Origin: Athripsodes cinereus
Lineage: Eukaryota > Arthropoda > Insecta > Trichoptera > Leptoceridae
NCBI GenBank assembly: GCA_947579605.1
Contig: OX388313.1
Span: 28,833,214-28,897,213, forward strand
DNA length: 64,000 bases
Direction: 5' to 3'
Shown here: positions 19,691-30,050 of the stretch, in pieces
Layout: each line of letters opens with the position of its first letter
How positions within the stretch are numbered: the first letter of the stretch is position 1
The notes under the pieces: model-generated
Databases searched by the model: none
What the model was told of the DNA's origin: nothing
Seen by the model: the letters and a program-made list of their open reading frames with translations, nothing else
Program-made: the position numbers and the translations under genes

Positions 19691-20408
19691 ATTTTCATAG
19701 CGCAAAAAGAATAACATACATACAGTATGTACACTAATTAAGGTTATAATATGGATTCCTACACGTACAAAAAAATAATTCTTTTTCTAAAAATATGAAT
19801 AGTTAAATAATTCTGTTAAGTTGATATATTATGCCATCTCTTTATTATCATATCTCCATACATATTACCGAACAAATTGCATGATTCAAAAATATTACTC
19901 AGTATCACCTATCTTTGTTCAAAAGAGCAACAAGAAATATAAACTTTCATTAACGAAATAGAGACAAAAGATATTGAATTGATTATATTCATTATAAATG
20001 CTTCGTATTATTATGCAAATGTCATACTGCATCTCACTCTAGTATTTAATCATTGCATGATTTTATCTTGCTCTTTCTGCAAGGAACATATTGCCGTCGT
20101 GAGAAATATGAGCCAATGTCATGAACGCATTTTGCGATATTCGAAATTTGAACTTGGCCTCGAAAGAATTGCATAATTTAAAAAGTTGTTGTCTTATAGC
20201 ACATTGTTTTAATGAACTTTTAAATACAAACTGAATTGTATTTTAATTTATTTATTTTATCACGTTTTTGCTTCAAAATCACTTGCTTAATTTAGATTAT
20301 TTTTAATTCATCAGAATTTTCAGCAAAAATTATATCAACCACTTTTTTCTTAAAGTTTTCGAAAGTGGTGGAGGTCGGATGAAAATGTTTGTAAGGCACT
20401 GCTTAGAC
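19691..20408. other. No recognised gene
   Basis: AT-rich. The 65-codon plus frame at 19979-20176 has no recognisable content. Confidence 0.35.
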
Positions 20409-20732
20409 TAGAGGTGGCAAATCCGCGGCCCGCGGCCTGGGGGCGGCCTGATGAGTGCCTACTTGTGGCCCGCGAAGCATATGCAAACATTTTTTTTATT
20501 TAAGTGTACGTATAACCACCAAAAGACAATTCCATCATACATAAAGCACTATTTATTAATTCCCAATTAATTCTAAATATTATTATTTCCCAATTTTGTT
20601 TCACCTATCTTCTTAAAATAAACATTATAATTCTTCTTTCCTTTGAATAATAAAAGAAATTTTGTTGTACGACCCGTTAGGAAATCTTATTTCCTAATTT
20701 GGCCTGGCTGCTGAAAAGGTTGGCCACCCATG
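20409..20732. mobile_element. hAT-like non-autonomous DNA transposon, older
   Basis: The left end TAGAGGTGGCAAATC is mirrored by GGTTGGCCACCCATG at the right end, with about 10 of 15 positions matching. The flanks GCTTAGAC (20401-20408) and ACTTAAAC (20733-20740) agree at 6 of 8. Near the left end is CGCGGCCCGCGGCC, and GTGGCCCGCG further in, as in 7545-7927. No transposase frame. Confidence 0.55.
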
Positions 20733-20751
20733 ACTTAAACTTTTTCAAATA

Positions 20752-20790
20752 TTCAGCGATGAGATACCTATGCCACCCATCCTGAATTAA
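20752..20790 (+). repeat. (TAG)n-tailed repeat, short piece
   Basis: ATTCAGCGATGAGATACC then GCCACCCATCCTGAATTA. It starts at the same ATTCAGCG point as 11053. Confidence 0.45.
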
Positions 20791-20865
20791 TATAACAATA
20801 ACATACATAGACAATTCACACAGATTATGTATATAAATTTGTTTTTCTTATTCTCACCGGACGGA

Positions 20866-21117
20866 CCGGTGTGGCGCGGAGGCTAACGCACTTGCCTTTG
20901 AGTCACGAGGTCCCGGGTTCGATTCCCGGCCAGGGCAATATGAAGAATGACCTTTTTCAGATTGTCCTGGGTCTGGGTGTTACATGTATATGTGTGTTTA
21001 GTGCATTGTATATGTGTATCGTCGTGTTAGTACCCATAATACAAGATTCATATCTTAGTTTGGGACTAGCTCGGTCTGTGTGAATTGTCTGTACATATGT
21101 TATGTTATGTTATGTTA
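20866..21117 (+). mobile_element. SINE-A, full-length reference copy
   Basis: The head holds the A-box region TGGCGCGGAGGCTAACGC and the B box GGTTCGATTCC at about 20918-20928. The body follows with CCGGCCAGGGCAATATGAAG, GATTGTCCTGGGTCTGGGTG, GTTAGTACCCATAATACAAG and TGGGACTAGCTCGGTCTGTG. The tail is four ATGTT units. The internal pol III promoter fits a tRNA-derived SINE. Its copies here are 13185-13438, 21415-21563, 37780-38000 and 43092-43340 (all minus) and partial ones near 15.1-15.5 kb. Such elements are moved by the RT of a LINE that shares their 3' end. That partner is not identified in this window. Confidence 0.85.
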
Positions 21118-21227
21118 TTTTTTTTTTCTGTTTAATTGTTATTGTATGGTTTGTAAAATTGGCTAAGAATGTTTTTGTATTTACTTTTATTTTGTTTCAT
21201 ATATGTTGTTTGCTTCTCTCGTATAAA

Positions 21228-21414
21228 GGTACATCGAAGGAGTTTATTCAAAAGATTTCACACGGAGGTTTTGGCCGGCCAGCCCTTCAGGCTGCCCACT
21301 ATGGCGCCTCCGTTGTGGACAAGATTTGTTAAGTGTAGAATTTCGGATAAATTGTCCTCAGACTCAGTCCTCAGACTTCTGCGCTATCCGGGTGGTCGGT
21401 GGGTCCTTCAATGT
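21228..21414 (+). repeat. GGCCGGCC repeat, copy 1 of 3
   Basis: Blocks in order: ACATCGAAGGAGT, AAAAGATTTCACACGG, TTGGCCGGCCAGCCCTTCAG, GCTGCCCACTATGGCGCCTC, GTGGACAAGATTTG, CAGACTTCTGCGCTATCCGG, GTGGTCGGTGGGTCCTTCAA. Copies with the same order are at 54022-54205 and 63291-63472. SINE-A (minus) abuts the 3' end directly. No coding frame is conserved between copies and no pol III boxes are visible. Confidence 0.7.
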
Positions 21415-21563
21415 AATTCACACAGATTGAGCTAGTCCCAAACTAAGATGAATATTGTATTTTGGTCATTGTATAAAGGTGTCACTTTGCCCTGGCCGGG
21501 AATCGAACCCGGGACCTCGTGACTCAAAGTCAAGAGCGTTACCACCGCGCCACACCGGCCGAC
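21415..21563 (-). mobile_element. SINE-A, internally deleted
   Basis: The minus strand has GGCCGGTGTGGCGCGGTGG, the B box GGTTCGATTCC and CCGGCCAGGGCAAAGTG, then skips about 90 bp to CATCTTAGTTTGGGACTAGC. It lacks the ATGTT tail and begins at the last base of the GGCCGGCC repeat. Confidence 0.75.
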
Positions 21564-22319
21564 AACGAACGAATTAATTTATTATTTTTATAGCACGGAA
21601 AGGACATCGTTGCATGTTTACGTCGTGCATTTAGTCTGCTGGCTACCTCACTTATTAATTATCAATCTAAATAAAAAAACATTTGTGAGACCTATATGAA
21701 ACTATGAATTTAGTTCCAGGCCTCCTCAACTATTTCTAAAATTTATTTCGAGCTTAAAAGCAAAAGTATTCATACAAGGTACCTGCATAATATAATTTTT
21801 GCTTTTATTCTGTCTGACTTTCCAATTTTCCAATGAACCGTAAAATCGAGTTACGGCACGTAAATGGGAGGCGGTACTATGTACTCCACCGTAGGTACTA
21901 AGGTACTAGAAGAAGTAGTACTTGTAGTACATAATATAACACTATACGCTATCTATCTAATGTTAACTTACTGCTTGAAAATGTTAAAAGTTTCCAGTAG
22001 CTAACTGCTTATCGACAGTTGAAAAGCAAAGCGATTGAAACCCAATTGTAAAAATATTATTTTCCTAGATCCTGAGTAATATTTTTTTATATTGAATAAA
22101 TCTGATTCAAGAAACGAACAAACCTACTGTTAACCTATATCGGTAATGCAATTGTTATTAGCAGATCCAACTGCTCGACGAACGCGCTCGTCAAACGAAA
22201 TATTCTCTATCTTTTCTTATTTTCTTTAATGTAATAAAAGAAAAGAGATGGAAATAAAAATATTCCCTTTTTAATTTTTGCCACCAACAAAATATCATGG
22301 AAGTCTTAAAAGAATATTA
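21564..22319. other. No recognised gene
   Basis: Mostly AT-rich. A small piece of the (TAG)n repeat (GTCTGCTGGCTACCTCACTT, near 21637-21656) is present. Confidence 0.35.
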
Positions 22320-22565
22320 TATGTTTGATTTTTATGCCACATTCCAAAGAAGGAAATTGTTTCGGATGGAATGCGATAGGGACATCGAAATAAGAAAAGT
22401 TGCCAGTGTTAGAAAGAACGGTACACTCAGATTGTCAGTAATAATAGCAATGTGTCAAACATGGAGAGAACGCTGGTGCACAATACTTATCACGTTTGCA
22501 AGCGAAGCTTGGACATGGTTCAACAAAAGAGGAATAAATGCTGTGGAGATGCCACTTCGTATTGA
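22320..22565 (+). pseudogene. RTE-like LINE (family b), badly decayed
   Basis: The frame reads FRMECDRDIEIRKVASVRKN, then FASEAWTWFNKRGINAVEM, then LRIEDVF. It aligns with CDRDIERRKVADARTN, YVSETWIRLKKDANGINAVEM and SLRKMF at 17100-17712. The centre is frame-shifted. No catalytic region. Confidence 0.55.
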
Positions 22566-22569
22566 GGAT

Positions 22570-23400
22570 GTTTTTCTTTGTATCTCACCCTTTTCCCATT
22601 TTTCCAAAGGCATGTGAAATGTAAAAACTCAGTGTATAATATTCTTTACGGTTATGGGTATTTTTTTTCATTCAAAGCTTTATGAATATTAATGTCTTCG
22701 CAGCCAGACTTTAAATTTGTAGCATCACAAAATAAAAAGAATTTGTAAAACAGTCAGTGAATTTATTATATTCTTTTATTTTAAAAACATTTAGTTGAAT
22801 CTTTCTGCCTTTGAACTTCAATTTACTCAATTTTCCCATAAAACTTTCTGCAGTCACGCTTCGTGATTCTAAATTCTGAAAATATTAAAGCACTCGCTCT
22901 TCTACTATCATAGTGTAAAAGGCTTTTATCAAAAAATCACATTAAGTAGGTACCTATACTCTATACCTCTAATAAAAATAAAAGTATTCCGGTACCTACT
23001 CACTTTTAAAAGTCACATTAAAGTGAAATGTCAAGAAGGACAAGAAGGATAATTGCTTCAATAAAAAGAGTGTATGAAAGGTTGGATGTGTGTCCCCTTT
23101 TGAAATTCAACTGTTCCCTATCATGGGCACACTGTGTCTTCTTTCTCCCATAGGTTCTTTTCGCTTAACTATTTAACCTTGTGATTTAAGATTCAGAAGG
23201 GATAGTATGTCTCATCGCTGAAATGTATAATAGGTTAAGTTAAAAAAAACACCCCATATTTGAAAAAAATCAAGAAATTTTGTAAAAAATTTTTTTTTTT
23301 TATATTGTCCTTGATTGTTTTATGTTTTCTTATTTTCAGTTGCCTTCTTGGGCTTGCCTGAGAATTGGCCAAAAAGAACACTGTTTTTCCGTCCGCAAGG
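22570..23400. other. No recognised gene
   Basis: AT-rich. TCTCATCGCTGAAATG near 23211 is a trace of the (TAG)n repeat. Confidence 0.35.
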
Positions 23401-23487
23401 GTTCCGAAAGAGGTGATGCAATTGGCGCAGAGACGCTCTGAATGGAAGAGGCTGGTTTCTGGACTGTGCTCCCAAGAGGAGCGTTGA
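23401..23487 (+). pseudogene. RTE-like LINE, extreme C-terminal fragment
   Basis: VPKEVMQLAQRRSEWKRLVS followed by GLCSQEER and a TGA. It is nearly the same ending as at 1-150 (SWEEVTRSAQRRSERRRLVS ALC) and 31440-31655. A GATGAA-rich tail follows. Confidence 0.6.
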
Positions 23488-25446
23488 GGGCGATGAATGA
23501 AATGAATTAATCTTGGGCTTGCACCGCATTCTGCAGGACATTGGGCATTTCGCCGTACGGAGAAAGCCAGACAATCTGGATAGGATTCTTCTGACCGGAG
23601 GTGTTGAATGCCATACACTGAAGAAGTTACAGAAATATCAGGAAATTAGGACAACCTTTATGTTGATTGCATGCAGTTAGCTCACTACTCACCCCATCTA
23701 TGGGGAATACCTTGATGTTGTAAATAGATTTTGATTTTTTTACATTAAAAAAGGAGAATGCCATTTTTATTTGTTTTATATTCCTAGCTCGTTCTTTTAC
23801 AGAGCAATTTGTGTAGACTGTAGAAATAAAGATGCACTTCTAGAAAATTGTATTCATTTTTCATTCGAAGCATTTTTGCTGATTACTCAATATCGTATAA
23901 AATTTTCCACCGGGAGAGCAGAAAATGTAAAGGGTGAAAAAAATATTAATATAATGGCTTCAAAGTAAAGAAAGCAAATAATAATAGCTAAAAGGTGGAA
24001 GCTGAGCTGATATATTTCCATTAGTACTAACAGGAGTGTATGAAGAAGTAAGAGGTGGCACTAATGCACCAGGTATAACAACAATGTAGGTAAAGTTTGT
24101 ATACTTGTATTACTATAGAAAGCGAGGTATTAGGGTAGCAGAAAGTTGTCTGGATCTATTCAGTTTGTAATATGAAATACATAATTTCTCAAGTATTATT
24201 GTATGTTTATATAACTTCTCGAATGTGTAGCGCAATATGCTTTTATGGCATAAAGAATAATTTTGTTCAAATCAAAAATATGTCGGCATAAATCAGCAAT
24301 GAAATTATTTGCTTTACGTCAGATCTTACTATTGTTTTTTTTTTTAAATTTTAACATCCATCTTCCTTTAAAAAAAAACAAGACTATTTCATTTGAGTTT
24401 CAATTCAAATTAGAGAAAATCTTTATTGTTGTAGATGGATTCAGTAATTACTATGTTTATACCACTCCATATTTCTGATGTTCTGATACAGCTAATATGA
24501 TTTTTTCAGACTTTCAGGGACTTGTAGGCAAAAAAAAATCAGATTACAGGTAAAACATATCTGCAAAACATCTTTCTTCTTCTGCGTTGCTTTTTTCAAT
24601 CCAGAGAGGTGTAACCTGCCCCTTATGGCAAAGTAAAATTCGCAAAATTTTCTAGTGGTTACTTTAAGTAAACTTTCACTTTTTTTTTAATTTTTGCTTC
24701 GTTTGTTCACTACAGTACAAATATAAGAAGAGGTAAGGAAACTCTCATCCAAGTATTAGGGGTACATACTATGTAGTGGGTGAATCTATCTTGCAAAAAT
24801 GAAGTATAATATACTCAGCACTGTACAGGCTTGCAAACAATTAAAAAGAATTATTAGATCTGTGCAATGTTATGTAACCCTAATACTTTTTGATCAAAAT
24901 ATACTAGGTGTGCCTTGAGAACACTTTTTAAATATTTTCCATGCCATTTGCTTTCCCACTTTAGCGTACTTCTAAACAACACAGAATGAAAGTTTTTAAA
25001 ACTTTTTGCCAATTGAATCACCTTTTCCCATATTATTGAAGTTTAAAAAATAATTATAAGTCATAGGAACATTGTATTTTATTGTGAAAGAACTGTAAGG
25101 GTTGGGGAGGGTTTCATAATTTAGGAGGTTTGGGGAGACGAGTGGAACACCCAAAATCCTGATGAAAGACAATTTATAAGATATTCAACCCAAAGATTAC
25201 CAGAGTTTAATCTCGTATGCAAACAGTAGTCAAGAATTGTAAACAGAATCCAAACTAGCCACAGCGGAGGCAGATATTTCATCCATCATGTGCATTCTTC
25301 ATGTAGCCAGGTCGAGACGGTTAACAATATTGTCAAGGACTACCTATATTCAAAAAAACTTTTTTGAGCAATATTTCTGCCAGGTATTGTGAGAAGGAAA
25401 AATGAATACCAAAAAGTAAATGAAGAGCATCAAAACATATTTAAAT
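23488..25446. other. Long stretch without a recognisable gene
   Basis: About 2 kb of AT-rich sequence. A piece of the (TAG)n repeat is just visible near 23668-23716 (GATTGCATGCAGTTAGCTCA). Frames at 23771-23968 and 24263-24478 have no known domain and are of the size expected by chance at this base composition. Confidence 0.4.
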
Positions 25447-25712
25447 TATCAAATAAAATAAAATAAATATTTATTATTTTTGTTTCGTGTTACTGTTGAG
25501 TAAGACTAACGCACGACCGGTTTCGCGGACTCCGAGTTCGCATCATCAGGTGCTGATCTATACTGAATTAAAACAAAACAAATACAAAAGTTCGTTAGGG
25601 TTTACAGTGAGGGTGTAGGGGTAGGCGGGGTCGTGTTGGTTTCAGGCGTGGAGTTCTTGGAATATGAGATGGGGAATAGTTGTAGTAAGGGAGATGAATT
25701 CGGAAGATTATT
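25447..25712 (-). mobile_element. Penelope-like element, 3' terminal region
   Basis: The minus strand contains a short open tail (PISYSKNSTPETNTTPPTP), a stop, then the hammerhead-like block and an AT-rich end (AAATAATAAATATTTATTTT). The AT-rich end and hammerhead block recur in inverted orientation at 45881-46042, which fixes them as one repeated terminus. It lies beyond the RLE LINE that interrupts the Penelope coding part at 27101-27583, so both pieces most likely belong to one element. Confidence 0.6.
25511..25553 (-). ncRNA. Hammerhead-ribozyme-like motif in Penelope terminus
   Basis: Read on the minus strand: GCAC (25553-25550) directly before the invariant core CTGATGA (25549-25543); one extra T; a stem-loop GCGaACTcggAGTcCGC as stem II; GAAA (25524-25521); the self-complementary ACCGGT (25521-25516) as a minimal stem III; C25515 as the expected cleavage base in GTC; then GTGC (25514-25511), which pairs with the opening GCAC to close stem I. 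This is the type I layout with a tiny palindromic stem III reported for hammerheads of Penelope-like elements, which may act as dimers. The only irregularities are the extra T before stem II and an A/C mismatch within it. Activity is not proven. Confidence 0.65.
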
Positions 25713-25884
25713 ATTTTTTTTTACGCGGCGGCAGAATTGCCATCCACACTTCTCAGCATTATACAACCAGATAAGTCTCCATATGATCAGTCATGATCAC
25801 ACAAAAACTTAACAGTCTAATGCCGGGAAAAATTCACCTATCCAGATATACAGGATATCAAAGGATTAGGCTCAAAACGCGGGA
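25713..25884 (-). mobile_element. 3' UTR and A-rich end of the RLE LINE
   Basis: After the stop, the minus strand runs through TGATCATGACTGATC and AGACTTATCTGGTTGTATAA, then GCTGAGAAGTGTGG and GCCGCCGCG, to a T/A-rich end near 25713. The AGACTTATCTGG...GCCGCG block recurs at 63475-63540. This shows that it is a shared 3' end and not part of the Penelope host. Confidence 0.65.
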
Positions 25885-27108
25885 TCAAAATACCAGCATT
25901 GTGCCTGAAATATCTGTGTTCAGAAACCTTTTTACAATATTACAAGTGTTTATTATAATAGATTTTTGAATTTTAATGTACAAATTAACCGGTAAATCTA
26001 ATTTTTGTAAATTATTTATTAAAGATTTCGGAGTTACCCCTGTAGCTGACATGACTAAAGGTATTATATAAACGGACCTAGAATGCCAAATACTTTTTAT
26101 TTCTCCTGCTAGTTCTGTATATTTACGTATTTTTTCTGCGACGGTTGTTTGTATATTATGTGTATTTGGGACAGCGATGTCGATTAGGTACGTTATTTTA
26201 TTACGTTTATCATGTAATACTAAATCGGGTCTATTATGATGTATTTGTCTATCTGTTATTATGGTTTTATCATAATAGAGCCTATAATTTTGATTTTCTA
26301 ATACCTGTTCCGGGTTGTATTTATAATAAGGTATTACATTATTTGAGTTTAAAAGATTATGTTTAATAGCTAAATTTTGATGTATAATTTTTGCCACATG
26401 ATTATGTCTATAAGTATACTCAGTTTGAGCGAGAGTGGAACAACCCGAAACTATGTGTTGAATTGTTTCCGGTTTGGCCAGACATTTCCTACACGAATCA
26501 TCAATTATATTTTGATTTTTTATAATATATTTTTGATAATTTTTTGTATTTATTACCTGATCTTGAATTGCTAGCATAAAACCCTCGGTTTCCCCATACA
26601 ATTCCCCAATGGTCAACCACCTGTTTGACGCATATTTGTCAACATAAGATTGGTTGAGATCATTGAGGTGTCTAGCATGAAGTTCCTTCCTACCCCAAGA
26701 TTCTAACAAAATATTTAAATAGTTTGATCGCGGACCTACTGTTTCGTCATTTAAATTTAAAGGTGTATGATTTTTATCGGCCTGTATTATAATTTTATGT
26801 AGTATAGAATTATTTTGTTTGTTTTTAAAAAATGTTTTAAGGGATTCAATTTGATTATTATGTAAAGAGGAAATGTTAACAATTCCTCTTCCTCCTATAC
26901 TCCTAGGCAGAACCAACCTTTCTTTCGCGGAATTTGGATGGTGATATCTATTTTTTGTTAATTGTGTTCTAATAAGTCTTTCTAGTTTATCTAGATCCGT
27001 TTTAGACCATTTTATGATGCCAAATGAGTATGTTAATAATGGGATTGCCCACGCGTTTATTGCTTTTACTATGTTTTTGGCCGATAGATCACATTTAAAG
27101 CTAGCTGT
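25885..27108 (-). pseudogene. RLE-type LINE (R2/R4/Dong-like) ORF, 5'-truncated, frame open
   Basis: A 408-codon open frame starts after a TGA near 27109 and ends at 25885. It begins in the RT thumb/C-terminal region (AINAWAIPLLTYSFGIIKWS, then ERLVLPRSIGGRGIVNI). A zinc knuckle follows, with spacing C-x2-C-x8-H-x4-C (CRKCLAKPETIQHIVSGC). Then comes a PD-(D/E)XK restriction-like endonuclease with RPDLVLHDKRNKITYLIDIA, in which the RPD and LID acidic residues are kept. The end is SATGVTPKSL and IQKSIIINTCNIVKRFLNT. In this family the nuclease nicks target DNA and the RT primes from the nick. The palm motifs are missing, so this copy cannot act alone. It sits inside a Penelope-like element on the same strand. 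Confidence 0.8.
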
Positions 27109-27583
27109 TCATAGCTGTTTTAGTCGAGTTATTATTTTTATTAATTTCTATTGCTTCCAGTGCTGTCAAAGTTGGTCGGTATGTGTGTGTATGTAATAAT
27201 TTTAAACTATGGTTGCTAAAAGAGTGGTCAGTTTCTATTATATGGTTTGCAAATTCAGAGAAGTTGTTGTTAGTAATACATCGTCGGTGCTCGTCAATTC
27301 TAGTTTTTAAGTTCCTAAACGTCTGTCCTATATATACATTATTACAATCCCCACATTTAATTTCGTACACCCCGCTTTTCTTTAGAATGTCCGTCTTTGA
27401 TTTAGAGTTGGCTAATAAGTTGGCAAGTTTGTTGTTCGTGTAGAAGGCTGGTCGAATTATGTCGGGAAATAGTTTCGTTAATTGTTTAGACAACTCTCCT
27501 ATGTACAATATTTTTCTCCATATACACACATATTTAATTTTTTTCAACATTTTTTTCAAAACATATTTAATTTTTTTCAACAT
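27101..27583 (-). pseudogene. Penelope-like element, GIY-YIG endonuclease end
   Basis: The 160-codon minus frame carries a GIY-YIG-type nuclease typical of Penelope-like element C-termini: FYTNNKLANLLANSKSKTD, KKSGVYEIKCGDCNNVYIGQ, TFRNLKTRIDEHRRC, NHIIETDHSF, ALEAIEINKN. The GVY...YIG pair and the CxxC inside the domain are visible, and the conserved Arg and His/Glu of the helix (RIDEH) are kept. In this family the nuclease nicks DNA to prime reverse transcription. The RT domain is missing. The start sits in a local duplication (CATATTTAATTTTTTTCAAC twice at 27518-27585). The frame ends exactly where the RLE LINE begins. Confidence 0.78.
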
Positions 27584-28090
27584 ACGAACACATATGCAAT
27601 GATAAATTAATAAAATTATTTCATGAAAAAAATTGTAAAATTACAAAATAAAATATGTTTAAAGGTTTAGGGAAATATACAATCACAAAAAAATGCAATC
27701 TCATCAATAAATAATTTCTCCTGAAAAAGCTCTCAATATTAAAGCTGTCTACATAGAGCTTACTAGTAAAGCTCTCATGTTATAAAGAAACTAGGACAAA
27801 TCAATAAGAAATTATTATTTCGTTCATATTTTATCCCTCGCTTTATTTCTATTATTCCCTTTTTCTCCTGCACACAATATATTATCTAATTTATATATTG
27901 CAATATAAATGTTTATTTTTCTTACTTTTTCTTTTCAAGATCTGGATCAAGGGTCACCACTTGTCCCTTGGACTTATTGAAAGACATCCATTTCAATTTG
28001 GTTTGTTGACCTCTTGAACAACTGTAACACGACTTTTTTTACAAATAAATGGGACGAGGAATACCTTTTTGTTAGTTCAAACACAGTTAA
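27584..28090. other. No recognised gene
   Basis: AT-rich, with no assignable feature. Confidence 0.35.
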
Positions 28091-28203
28091 TAATAATAAG
28101 TCTTTATTACATAAAAAAAACACTTTACAATAAACATAACAATGGAACAAATAATTAATGCTATGGAACTGGCGAGTTTATCATAAAAACGCGATATTTT
28201 CCA
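28091..28203 (+). mobile_element. LINE 3' end with GCGAGTTTATC...TTTTCCAAC motif
   Basis: TAATAATAATAAGTCTTTAT, then AACAATGGAACAAATAA and GGCGAGTTTATCATAAAAAC GCGATATTTTCCAACTTAAC. The same terminal hairpin motif closes the RLE LINE at 8311-8360 and appears at 36996-37034, 38445-38461 and 53438-53485. Confidence 0.55.
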
Positions 28204-28223
28204 ACTTAACTACTAAACTATAT

Positions 28224-28470
28224 TTACTATACCATCACGGCATATCCCACAAACGGGGTAGCCAGCAAATCAGCTGCATGTAATAAGCATGCAAGCTCTA
28301 CGTGCCAACAAAAAAATTAAGTCATAAGTCAAAAATTAAATATAAGATGGGCTATGAAACTCATCGCTGAAGTTAAGATGTAAAATATCTTTATTTTTCG
28401 AACATCTGCCTTTAACAGGACACTAGAAAACTTACAGGAAAGAGTGAGAGACCAATTCTTTGCAGGATAC
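28224..28470 (-). repeat. (TAG)n-tailed repeat, near-complete
   Basis: The plus strand has TTACTATACCATCACGGCAT, CCCACAAACGGGGTAGCCAG, CAGCTGCATGTAATAAGCAT, ACTCATCGCTGAAG, GAACATCTGCC, GACACTAGAAAACTTAC and GAGAGACCAATTCTTTGC. It lies 20 bp from the LINE 3' end at 28091-28203. Confidence 0.7.
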
Positions 28471-28602
28471 CTTACCGTATAAAACATTCTAATAATTCAT
28501 TTTGTACACCAAAACAACTTTTTCTTATGCTTTATTATATTATTTATAAATAACATCTGGTGGAGGATGTGTATGGGAGTGTTCAGGTAGAAAGTATGGG
28601 AG

Positions 28603-28690
28603 AGTATGGGAGACTGGATGGACATCAATAGGTCAACCCTAGAGGCAGTGTAGTGGCTTTCTGGACAGAACCAAGAATTAGATTTGGAAT
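28603..28690 (+). pseudogene. Jockey-like LINE, C-terminal sliver
   Basis: The frame SMGDWMDINRSTLEAV, stop, WLSGQNQELD aligns with YEGDWMDIHESTPEAVQWFS at the end of 56540-56850. One in-frame stop. Confidence 0.5.
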
Positions 28691-29346
28691 AACTTTTGAA
28701 CGCAGCAATTTAGCAAAGAAAATTAATACAAATCGAAGTCATATAAAAAGCAAAGTACCAAAGGACATTTATAAACTTGAGGATATTCCATCAAACATAT
28801 AAATGTATGTTAAATTATGTGCAATGCGATCTAGTTTATTATTATTGTGAACTATCATTACTTACATAAAATTTACCATCACATGATGTTTCACACAAGT
28901 TAGGATTGATGTTTCCACCATGTCCAATATAGATACAAAAAACTTCTCATGTACTTGAAAATAAAGGTAAATATGTACCAACAAGTAGAAGGTGATTTTG
29001 TACAGGAAGGGGAAGAAATATGTTAAGAGGGCTGGAGCAGAAATGAAACAGTTTCATTTGTAGTATTTGAGAATGTATTTTTTTTTTATTTAGCCAAAAG
29101 CTTTTTGTATTGTGTATTTGTGATGGCAAAAGTTCTTAAAAGTCTGCATAGGATGTAAAATGTTTTAAGTTTTTTTTTCATCACTGTCATGGTAGGTCTC
29201 TCCAATGCCTTACAAGCTTTCATTATTTTAAAGTTTAATTAATCGATTAGGGGTATTTGGTAAAAGTTTATTAAAATAAGAAATTAAAATAAAACAAAAT
29301 ATGTACATAGTAATTTCATTAGTAACTTTATTAATTTGCGAATCGG
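28691..29346. other. No recognised gene
   Basis: AT-rich. A trace of the (TAG)n repeat (TTTACCATCACATGATGTTT, 28869-28890) is visible. Confidence 0.35.
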
Positions 29347-29391
29347 CTCATTGTCAGGCAAACGTAAAGCTTACATTTGCCTGACAATGAG
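29347..29391. repeat. Short hairpin
   Basis: CTCATTGTCAGGCAAACGTAA pairs with the 21-nt complement ending at 29391, with one mismatch and a 3-nt centre. No terminator-like T run follows. Confidence 0.65.
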
Positions 29392-29911
29392 AGTGGAAGC
29401 TATCGAAAGCCGTCATTATTGTGTAGATTCTATAACCTGCTAGATAAAAGAGTTCTTCCAATAGTATTTTTGGAGTCGCATCTATTCTTTTATGCACTTA
29501 CCTACTTTGATGTCAGTAAACAAATTAAGTAAGATATGCAATTGACATACTTGACATTGGGTTATTTACATTAAAAGTAACTGCTGCAGATTTTGACATA
29601 CTCCACCTTCACGATACAAACATATTCCTTAGTACGAGGGTTTTTGAATATTATTTCTAACTACATAGAACTTATTAAAGACTGACGGCCGGGTCCTTGA
29701 AAAAAGTCTCTTTAAATTTTCACGGTGAAAACTTGTAATATTAACATAGAATTTTTACAAAGTTTTTACCGGGTAAATTAAAAGGGACTTTAATCTCTTT
29801 ATGAAACTGGAAGTGAGTCTTGTCCATTTATATTAATCATAAAAACTTGCTGATAGCTGGAATGAAAAATTAAACAAAACTCTAAATGGAACCTGGTGTC
29901 AAATAAAATAA

Positions 29912-30050
29912 AGATTAATCTGGGCTTGGAGTACACCCTCACAGTAAGTAATATGCTTGTGTTGTGAATGTAGAGTAGTTTGGCAGTAAAAGGAATCGAT
30001 CCAAGATCTCTCGATTGAAAGCCCAAAAGTCTACTACCAGGCTACCGACC
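29912..30050 (-). mobile_element. SINE-B, diverged copy
   Basis: The minus strand has TCGGTAGCCTGGTAGTAGAC, GGATCGATTCC in the B-box position and a degraded body with AAGCATATTACTTACTG. Older than 4232 or 14073. Confidence 0.55.

Noticed and set aside
20866..20945. Functional tRNA gene
   Set aside because: A- and B-box words are present, but the acceptor, D and anticodon stems do not form, and the sequence continues into the SINE body.
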